From the NCBI GenBank assembly GCA_012932865.1, contig SAXG01000010.1, positions 868,001 to 932,000 of the forward strand: a stretch of 64,000 bases of DNA, read 5' to 3'. The notes below the pieces were generated by a model. The model did not search any database. It was not told the DNA's origin and was given only the letters and a program-made list of their open reading frames with translations. Below are positions 57,380-64,000 of the stretch, piece by piece. This stretch comes from Amylostereum areolatum. Taxonomy: Eukaryota; Basidiomycota; Agaricomycetes; Russulales; Stereaceae. The translations under genes were made by a program, and so were the position numbers. How positions within the stretch are numbered: position 1 is the first letter of the stretch; every line of letters begins with the position of its first letter.

Positions 57380-58094
57380 TCAGGACTCGGGAGAAGAACT
57401 CTGGGTGAGCCGCATCTGTTTGCGCTGCATCTCGGTCTCGGATACCGTTTCCTGGAACATTGTGAGTTTTGCATCGATGCGCATGACCATGTTTCGGGTT
57501 TCGCGCATCTCGGTGCATACAGTTCCTTGGAGCACTTCGAGTTTATTGGTCTTTGTTCCTCTTGGCGAAGAAGAGGGATTTCAGGGAGGATTGTTTGTAT
57601 ATCGAAGTCATGTCATCGCATAGGGACTGCATGGCGCTGGGGTGTGACGTCAGTTGGCACAGGATACGCGACGAGGAAAGGGACAGACTTCTCGAGCGTT
57701 TGAAGCGCGTCAGCGGGTGTCGACTGTATATCGCCGCCGTAAAGTTCCACCGCGCGGTGGATGGTACCACAGATAGAGGCAATGTCTTGCCCGAATTCTT
57801 CAATTCGTTCATCGTTCGCGCCCATTTGCTACCCGTAAGATGTCAATTGCATTCGCCCGCGCGAGAATGTCAGCGTACCTGAGAAAGCGCCACGAGATGC
57901 GCTACCAGCGTGACGACTCCCTTGGCGGGAGGAAAAGCGTCGGCGAGGGGAGACAATAAGTCGAGGCCGCATACGGCGACAGAGCTAGCAACTTGAAAAG
58001 AGGGGCGAAGGCGTTGAGAAAGGGAGGTGATACGGTCCGCAAGCCTGCGGATAAAAGCACGTTTCAAACGTGGAGAAGAACATTGGGGTGGCAT
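57380..58094 (-). CDS. Stand-alone helical protein, HeLo/MLKL-N-terminal-like, one frame break
   Basis: The start is taken as MPPQCSSPRLKRAFIRRLAD (58094); an in-frame ATG at 58247 is possible. The sequence SFQVASSVAVCGLDLLSPLA, DAFPPAKGVVTLVAHLVALS and, after an intron (GTACGC to GGGTAG), QMGANDERIEEFGQDIASIC and TIHRAVELYGG has the pattern of the N-terminal four-helix domains of basidiomycete NACHT/NLR proteins (HeLo-like, MLKL-type adaptor domains). A second intron (GTCTGT, CTGAC, CCCAG) leads to AMQSLCDDMTSIYKQSSLKS and, after a one-base frame change near 57565, to the coiled-coil tail NKLEVLQGTVCTEMRETRNM and VMRIDAKLTMFQETVSETEM, ending SSSPES. No NACHT or repeat domain follows, so it would be a domain-only protein of about 230 residues. 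Function is by analogy only. Confidence 0.5.
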
Positions 58095-59332
58095 CAAGAA
58101 AAGATTGAATCGAAACAGGGGAACAAACAAGACTAGGCGTGCGCTAGGGGAGCGACGGCCTGGTCTGAAGAGTGGCAGAATCCATCCAGAGGGCTTTAAG
58201 AAGGCTCTTCGTGGCTGGGTCCGTGGGATAGCTGGGACGAGAGGCACTGTCTATCGAATGAGTGCGAACGGGACTGGCTTGCCTTTTCGTGTTCACCGCG
58301 AACTTGAAGTTGATCTGACTTGAAACAGCAGCAGATTCAGATTCGACCTATCGGTATCCCCAGAATGTAAGGGCGATGCGCCTCGTGTGACATAAGCTTG
58401 GATAGTCGGAAGCTGCTAGGAACATCGGGTACATCCACCTTTCTATTATCTAGCGTGGTCGTAAGTGGGCGGTCACTGCAGGAGGCGAAAGCGATGCAAG
58501 AACTCGAAGAACCCTGATAGATTTCCTGGAACGGTACCCGTTTGAAGCTGTTGCATAGGACGAAACCGGTGGATGGTTCGATTACATTCGTAGGCTTCTG
58601 TCGAGCTTCTGAGTATAGGCGGGTGGTTGCAGGAAGTGAAAGCGATGTAAGGTCCCATATGCGCTTTTGTACAGGTTTCTCGAGTAAAATTTTGAACATA
58701 CAAGGAAATCTGCGTCGGAATAAAGTGCCCTTCAAGTCGCTGCAACGCCCCGTCACCCTCAGGCTCCACTTGATTACAGTACTTAGCTTCAGTGGTCACA
58801 GTTACCACGGCAGAGGTTGACAGCGATTCATATTGCATTGAGATTGGAAGGCGCATTTGGTCAATTTCAAGGAGAGATGATATGGATATGAAGGTAGATT
58901 TCAACACGGCTGGTGTTGATATATATGATTATGAACGGCCTTTGCGATTTGCGAACGACTCAGTCGTCGGAGAATCGTGAACGTGGCCAAAATAGGCAAG
59001 TTTACCGCACGGTAACCACGTGGCTCACACCTCGATCCGACCACTCCCGTTCATTGTCCAACTCCCCTCCGCTTTTCTAACAAGGTCGTCGGAGCTGCGC
59101 TCCGAGGCTAAACGAGACACGTGACGGGGGAACAGGATCCAGCGCCGACCTTGCAGCAATTCCGAAGGTCCCTTACTCTGCCCCAATTGGGCCATTGAAG
59201 CATATTTAGCTGCTTAACCTAGTATAGAATGGTATAAAATTATAAATTCAATGACCGTCCGAGAAAGTCTTCGAAAACATCCTTTATGGTAGGTGCCCCG
59301 TTAACCCCATCATCCTGACGTCATCCCAGCTG
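58095..59332. other. Region between the HeLo-like gene and the helicase fragment
   Basis: No recognised gene. Two stretches (about 58468-58500 and 58620-58652) share a degenerate sequence ending GAAAGCGATG, perhaps an old local duplication. A small palindrome TTACCGCACGGTAA lies near 59003-59016. Confidence 0.4.
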
Positions 59333-60070
59333 TTACACGAGACTCTCGCGGTATGTTACATTCCTCGTTACCCAGTCGCCCTCCTTCAACCTGACCATAC
59401 CATGATCCCGCCTCCGAATACGTGAAAAGGCGGTGTAAAGCTGACCATGTGAGAACACGGCTGAAGTCAAATCAATGCCGACTCGGTCTAGTGTGAGGCC
59501 TTGACAGCTATTGAATGTAGTGCTGTATGCGAGGTCGAGAGGGAATTGTCGTCGAACGAGGGTATGGCCCGACTTGAGAGTGTGGTGAAAAGGGATCCGA
59601 GGAACGAGGATGTCTTCTGGGTCGACAATAACTTGATTTCCTGGAAGCTCCCGGAGCAGTCGGACGGTGATGATGCGGTGCCCGATGTCAACTACAACGA
59701 CGCGGGAGTTTTTGACCAAGCCTCTTGCTATCGAAAGGTTCCTCATGCTGCGACATATTACGTTTGTTTTCAGGGTGAGAATGTGAGGAGGAATACCGTG
59801 AATATGCCGGTTTTGAGCCCAGTCCAGTAAAGCATCAGGAACAATGTCTATGAGACCTGTATCGTCTGCCTCCTTGATTGAATCAGAGGAATAATACGAC
59901 CGTGCACGTCCGTCCAAACGCTCCAGCATTATGGAGTTGTAGTGCTTCACTTGAGCATTTGTGGGCGCCAGGATCGCGCGACGGAAACATAAAGAGGGAG
60001 AGCGGAGAACCTCGTCGGGGAATGTGAACTTGACGAGTTCAGTCTCGGAGTGTGTGATATTAAGCATCAT
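59333..60070 (-). mobile_element. C-terminal fragment of a PIF1-like (Helitron-type) helicase
   Basis: A 245-codon frame contains the last helicase motifs of PIF1-family proteins: RRAILAPTNAQVKHYNSIML, a beta-rich domain with SMRNLSIARGLVKNSRVVVV and LPGNQVIVDPEDILVPRIPF, and DLAYSTTFNSCQGLTLDRVG with GQLYTAFSRIRR (motifs V/VI). Walker A and B are missing, as is the Rep nuclease part of an intact Helitron. The upstream frame closes within a few codons, although an acceptor-like CATCTACCAG suggests a lost exon. A decayed Helitron or a PIF1-like gene relic is the best reading. Helitron termini (5' TC, 3' hairpin plus CTRR) could not be placed. Confidence 0.7.
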
Positions 60071-60204
60071 GACAGGGATATCTGGACCTGGTAGATGTTC
60101 AGTTCACTGGTTGCATCCGGCTGTTAACACCAGTTGCATCTGATCTGTCTCCCTCCCCAGGCACAGGTCCCGTGCCCGGCTTCAATTTCGATTACAAAAT
60201 AAAT

Positions 60205-60272
60205 GACTTCCTGCGGGATTGAACTCCAGCCTTTGGAACCTATGTAGCATATTACCACTTAACCATATATCC
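60205..60272 (-). other. tRNA-like sequence with Pol III A and B boxes (possible SINE head)
   Basis: On the minus strand TGGTTAAGTGG (60255-60265) fits an A box and GTTCAATCC (60216-60224) fits the core of a B box, at tRNA-like spacing. The acceptor arms do not pair and the T stem pairs at only three of five positions, so it is not a working tRNA. It lies between the helicase fragment and the retrotransposon and may be a tRNA-derived SINE head or a tRNA relic. Confidence 0.35.
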
Positions 60273-60790
60273 TTGAATTTAAGTGGCGCATCATCGCTTC
60301 TCGTTCCAAGGTCATCTCGACCTCTACTCAGCCTGCTCCTCGCGCGCCTCCTTCACGTCCTCCCTCCCCGATCCTTTCTCATCCGCCCCTTTCGCCACTC
60401 ATTCCACCACCTCTACGTTTCAATCCGCAGCGCTCCGTCCAACGACGACGTCAGGGTGCCCGCGCCGCCCCCTCTACCCTCCTCAAGCTGTGCGAAGGAT
60501 GCGTTTGGGTTGGAGATTCCACTTGGCTCCCGGGTGAGCGCCCCACACGTCTCCTCTCTCCATCCGCTAACCCCTTCTCTGGCGTTCAAAGGCGCCATTT
60601 CGGCATTGGTGCATCATTGGTCTGCCTTCTCCCCAGCCACCGTTTCCACGGCCCCGCCATCCACGCCTGCGCGGTTGGTGAATTCACGTTCACCGTCGCG
60701 CGCGTGCACGGCGCCGCCCCCCACCATCCCGCCGCCACCCGACGTCTCCCATTAGTCCCGCCCCTGTTGTGGTACGCGACCCCCTGCGTC
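60273..60790. other. Spacer upstream of the retrotransposon LTR
   Basis: Open in two plus-strand frames with Pro/Ser-rich, unconvincing translations. It may be remnants of another element. No identity given. Confidence 0.35.
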
Positions 60791-61210
60791 TGTCACGGAT
60801 CGCTCCATTTCTCTCTTCGTTTGCAGACCTCGTACACGCGACGTGTCACGGCACATGACTTTCCCTTGCATCACATGCTTCAATGACGTCATTGCCTGGA
60901 CTTCCGAGCGGGATTCCGCATCCTTATCTATGACATCACTGCTCCGGACCTTCGTCCTCCGCCCCATGACTCCTTTCCTATTGTTCCCCCCGCTCGCACC
61001 ACTATCGCATCACATCGCACCATCATTCCCACTTGTATATAAGGACAGTGTTTCTCTTCCCTTTTCCCTAGACTGTCCATCTCGTCATACGGTACTGTAG
61101 CGCACGTTGCACTACCCTAGACCCCGGCACTCTCGAATCTATTTTCTTCTCGCTCCTCCCATCGTCGCGACTTAGGCGGTTCATCGGTCTCATAAACTGC
61201 GTTTCTGACA
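60791..61210 (+). mobile_element. Candidate 5' LTR, about 420 bases
   Basis: Starts TGTCACGG and ends CTGACA, so the tips TGTCA/TGACA are inverted repeats in the TG...CA form. It contains a TATA box (61036-61042) placed as expected for the U3/R border. The sequence just after the end (CCTGGACAG) has a TGG that could begin the primer-binding site. The boundaries are inference because the second LTR is not in the window. Confidence 0.45.
61036..61042 (+). promoter_or_regulatory. TATA box in the LTR
   Basis: TATATAA within TTGTATATAAGGACAG, the presumed Pol II promoter of the retrotransposon. Confidence 0.5.
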
Positions 61211-62418
61211 CCTGGACAGTCTACCCCTACGCCTACCTCGCACCCCTCTCTCCATCTACCTCTGCCGTCTCTACGACGTTAAAAACTCCCACCACGGACC
61301 TCCCGAACGCACCGGTCTTCCTCCCGTTCAACGGAAAGCCGATCACCCCCCGCGACGACGCACCACTCCCCTACCCTTGGTCCGACGCCGTCACCGTCAA
61401 CTGCCTCGTCCCCGTACAGAACCTCTGCAAGAAAGATCCCTGGACCGCGCACGGCCTCAACTTCCGCATCTTCGAGTGGAGGTGGCACAAGGATCACGGT
61501 ACTGTCGTCCTCGCCCTATACGTCCGGATCACTACGTGCATCAACGTAGATCTCGAACGCCTTGAATTCACCCTCCACGCCCCCACCTACCACACATACC
61601 TCATCCAAGACGCCCCCAACCCGATCCTCCAAACCAGTTTCACCTCCGTCTCCCAGTTTAACCGCCGGACCCCCGAATCCACCCCGCCACCAGTCCTCCG
61701 TCCCACCATCAAGGGTAAGACCCTTCGTCGCCGCCACCACGAACATAAGATCCGCCAGGCAGTAAAAGCCGGCTACCTCACCAAGAAACTCCTCGGCCGT
61801 CGCCCCATCGCGGCGGACTTCTTCTAGACCATCATCACGTCCTCCACAGCCCCTCGTCCCCCCACCCCGAACCTTCCCCCAGGCGTCTTTCGAGACTACT
61901 GTCCCGAAGAATACTATATCCTCACCTCGCAGCAGACTAAGGAATCCGTACGTTGGCTGCACGACGAACCAAACCGGCAACGTCGAGACTGGTACTTCGA
62001 CGACCGCGACGAACAACCCTACATCGAAGAATCGGATTTTGCCACCGCTGCGGACGTTCTACAGCGCTTCCTGAACCCCCCTCCAACCAACTCGCCCCCA
62101 CCCCGTCGACGTACTGTAATCGAAGTCCCAGAAGGGATCAACCACAACGACACAACTGGGAAGTGGTACGCCTATAGACGGAACAAGAACGGAACCCCAG
62201 GACGATCAGTAGTTGAGTGGCAGCCCACTTCGTTCAGTCCCGTCCAAGATCACTGGTCGTGGCATCATAACCAGCAATTCCTCACCCCCGCCGACTTCCT
62301 TGTCGCAAAACAAGTTGAGGACGAAGTTGAAGAAGCAGAAGAACGCCGACGAGAAACCCTACGCCGCCTTGATCAAGAACTCGCCCAATCCCTCACCGTC
62401 CCCCTCCCCTTCGACAAG
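61072..62418 (+). other. Met-less leader reading frame in register with gag
   Basis: From 61072 the gag frame is open for 251 codons to a TAG at 61825-61827, then open again for 197 codons into the gag ATG at 62419. It is protein-like (e.g. DPWTAHGLNFRIFEWRWHKD, FRDYCPEEYYILTSQQTKES, EDEVEEAEERRRETLRRLDQ). There is not one Met codon in this frame before the gag ATG. It may be an upstream gag domain reached by splicing, by a non-AUG start or by readthrough, or a decayed one. Confidence 0.6.
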
Positions 62419-63444
62419 ATGTCCGACGCCGAATCCAAACCTGCCGTCTCCAAGCGGGAGATCGGCCCCAAGCCAAAGCCATTCAAAGGCGATAGACGCG
62501 ACACCCTCCGGTTCTCCCTCGAGCTCCGCATGTTCCTGCGCGTTAACAAGGATGTTTATGCCACAGATGACGCCAAGATGATGCTTCTCCTCAGCCTGAT
62601 GGAGGACGACACGGCGAAAGCCTGGGCCACGCATCGCCGCATGGAACTCTTCGCCGACGAAGACGAGAAGGAAGACGCCGACACCCTCGACCCCACGCCC
62701 CCAACACTCCACTATAGCTCCTACAAAGAGCTCTTCGAGAGGTTTGGCAAAGACTTCGTGCCCGTCGATCCGAAGATAGAAGCTCAGCGTAAGATCAACG
62801 AGCTCGCAATGACCACCCAGGACGTCACTGACTTTATCACCGAGTTTGAGATGCTGGCAACCATGTCAGCGTACGACGACGAGGCGCTAATCCACTTTTT
62901 CAAGAAGGGACTTCAGCGTGACCTCGGCAAGCAGGTGGCCCGGTCGTACCCGTTCCCCACCAAGCTCGCGGAGTGGAAGGAGCGCGCCCGCCGCATCAAC
63001 CACCAGTGGCTCGAAGAGAACCCGGAGAGGAAGAGCAGTCAGTCCAAGGGGGCTGTCGCGCTCACCTCGAACGGTTCGACCAACGACTCCTCGTCGCGCC
63101 GAGTCGGCGCCTTCACCAACACCTCGACCCGCCCTGCAAAGCTGACGGACGACGAGCGCGCAAAGATGATGCGCGAAGGCAAGTGCTTCATGTGTCGACA
63201 AGCCGGTCACGTCTCTCGCGACTGCCCCAACCGCGACTTGAGCACGCGACGGGTGGGCGCAGTAGAGACTGGGTCCAAGGCCCCTCCCCTGCCGACGAAC
63301 ACGGCTCCGTCCACTGCGAAAGCAGCTCCCGACCCATCCAAAACCATCGCGGCGATCACTCGCCAGCTGAAGGATCTGGACGCGGAAGGCAAGGAGCAGG
63401 CAGTAGCGCTGTTGAAGGACATCCTGGAATCGCAGGATTTTTGA
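62419..63444 (+). CDS. gag: Gag polyprotein of the Ty3/gypsy element
   Basis: 341 residues from MSDAESKPAVSKREIGPKPK. The capsid-like helical region includes FKGDRRDTLRFSLELRMFLR, SYKELFERFGKDFVPVDPKI and DVTDFITEFEMLATMSAYDD, as in retrotransposon gag (UBN2/Retrotrans_gag type) domains. A CCHC zinc knuckle CFMCRQAGHVSRDC near residues 256-269 binds the element RNA. The C-terminal tail is helical (ITRQLKDLDAEGKEQAVALL) and ends SQDF. It is intact, so this copy could still make capsid protein. Its frame continues upstream without Met. Confidence 0.9.
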   Translation: MSDAESKPAVSKREIGPKPKPFKGDRRDTLRFSLELRMFLRVNKDVYATDDAKMMLLLSLMEDDTAKAWATHRRMELFADEDEKEDADTLDPTPPTLHYSSYKELFERFGKDFVPVDPKIEAQRKINELAMTTQDVTDFITEFEMLATMSAYDDEALIHFFKKGLQRDLGKQVARSYPFPTKLAEWKERARRINHQWLEENPERKSSQSKGAVALTSNGSTNDSSSRRVGAFTNTSTRPAKLTDDERAKMMREGKCFMCRQAGHVSRDCPNRDLSTRRVGAVETGSKAPPLPTNTAPSTAKAAPDPSKTIAAITRQLKDLDAEGKEQAVALLKDILESQDF

Positions 63445-64000
63445 AACGCCCCCCAGTCGCGTCGTCTGGTGGAGGCAAAGGACTTTTGGTATCATCGTCG
63501 AATCGTTTCGCTGTATTATCATCCATGCATACCTGTGAGCAATCGTATCCCCCGTGTTTGTATCTGTCTACTGTCACCAAGAACAGGCAAACACCATCAA
63601 TCACGCTCAAAGTCAAGCTGATCGGACGAGTTACCAAAAGAGAAATCGACGCAGACGCGCTGCTTGATAGCGGCACAGAAGGAATTATCCTGAACCGAAG
63701 CTTCGTTGAACGCAAGAAGCTCACCACAAGAAAACTAGAAAACCCGTTCCCCGTGCGTAATGTGGACGGCACCGAGAACATCATGGGCTGGGTACGCGAC
63801 ACAACGACCCAGCAGATCCGGATATACTCGCAAGATTCAAAGGCGTACCATGAGGAAGAAGCTGAGTTCTTCATCACCAACATCGGCGATCATGACATGA
63901 TCCTTGGAACAGACTGGCTCGATGAGCACAATCCAACCATAGACTGGCAACGAGACCGTGTTGACATGCTCCGCTGCCCTCCCTCATGCACTCTGTCCGA
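63438..64000 (+). CDS. pol: Pol, N-terminal part with aspartic protease (partial)
   Basis: Open in the -1 frame relative to gag, from the T run at the gag stop to the window end. After a variable stretch come LKVKLIGRVTKREI, the active-site LLDSGTEGIIL (DSG triad), SFVERKKLTTRKLENPFPV, EFFITNIGDHDMILGTDWLD and EHNPTIDW, which together are a retropepsin of the gypsy type. The gag end CAG GAT TTT TGA overlaps a T5 run. A -1 slip on TTT gives TTT TTG AAA and enters pol. Reverse transcriptase is expected beyond the window. Confidence 0.8.

Larger units (their letters stand above)
60791..64000 (+). mobile_element. Ty3/gypsy LTR retrotransposon, 5' part (continues past the window)
   Basis: Order: candidate 5' LTR (60791-61210), a long Met-less leader frame, gag (62419-63444) with zinc knuckle, and pol beginning in the -1 frame with an aspartic protease. 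The protease-first pol and the CCHC gag with a DWLDEHNPTIDW motif place it in Ty3/gypsy. Reverse transcriptase, RNase H, integrase and the 3' LTR would lie beyond position 64000. Confidence 0.8.

Noticed and set aside
58473..58907. 144-codon minus-strand frame between the HeLo-like gene and the helicase fragment
   Set aside because: No family resemblance and no promoter or splice signals tied to it.
60219..60755. 178-codon frame before the LTR
   Set aside because: Starts inside the tRNA-like sequence and has only low-complexity content. Kept as unassigned spacer.
1..64000. CRISPR arrays, rRNA operons, prophage or bacterial-type operons
   Set aside because: None seen; intron structure and gene content are fungal.

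Overview
The window is nuclear DNA of a filamentous fungus, most likely a mushroom-forming basidiomycete. The grounds are GC-rich genes on both strands, many GT-AG introns of about 50-75 bases with CTRAY branch sites, TATA boxes and CT-rich leaders, and fungal protein families: a Fzo1 mitofusin, a Vts1 SAM protein, a Cdc7/SepH-type kinase, a CaaX-ending protein of a kind I recall from mushroom genomes, and Ty3/gypsy and Helitron-type transposon pieces. There are no operons; neighbouring genes are functionally mixed. All exon joins were made by eye from splice signals and reading frame.

Layout. 1-24 kb: an intact aldehyde dehydrogenase (ALDH), a nucleolar ribosomal-L1-domain protein, a small uncertain gene, a bHLH-like factor, a CaaX-tailed low-complexity protein, a secreted M64 metallopeptidase, an SQ-rich protein, a bHLH-zipper factor and mitochondrial ribosomal protein uL5. 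24-29.3 kb: a long SIN-type kinase with an armadillo-like tail. 30.5-37.1 kb: a block in which every gene has reading-frame damage (two alpha/beta hydrolases, a second ALDH copy and a ubiquitin-like protein gene). 37.6-43.5 kb: a secreted GH31 glycosidase and a PIG3-type quinone oxidoreductase. 43.5-50.6 kb: gene-poor, with two inverted-repeat elements, poly-C tracts and one candidate 43-residue protein. 50.6-56.6 kb: FZO1 and VTS1. 57.4-64 kb: a stand-alone helical gene resembling HeLo/MLKL-type cell-death domains, a Helitron/PIF1 helicase fragment, a tRNA-like sequence, and the 5' part of a Ty3/gypsy retrotransposon that runs off the window.

Functional themes are housekeeping (nucleolar, mitochondrial and septation genes), aldehyde and quinone metabolism with secreted hydrolases, as expected of a wood- or litter-decayer, and mobile DNA at the right end.

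A recurring observation is the single-base frame break inside otherwise well-conserved coding regions. Two lie in or beside five-base homopolymers (near 4.84 and 11.79 kb) and may be assembly errors. The clustering of several breaks plus a premature stop at 30.5-36.4 kb looks more like real gene decay. Genes such as FZO1, VTS1, MRPL7 and gag are unbroken over 0.9-2.4 kb.
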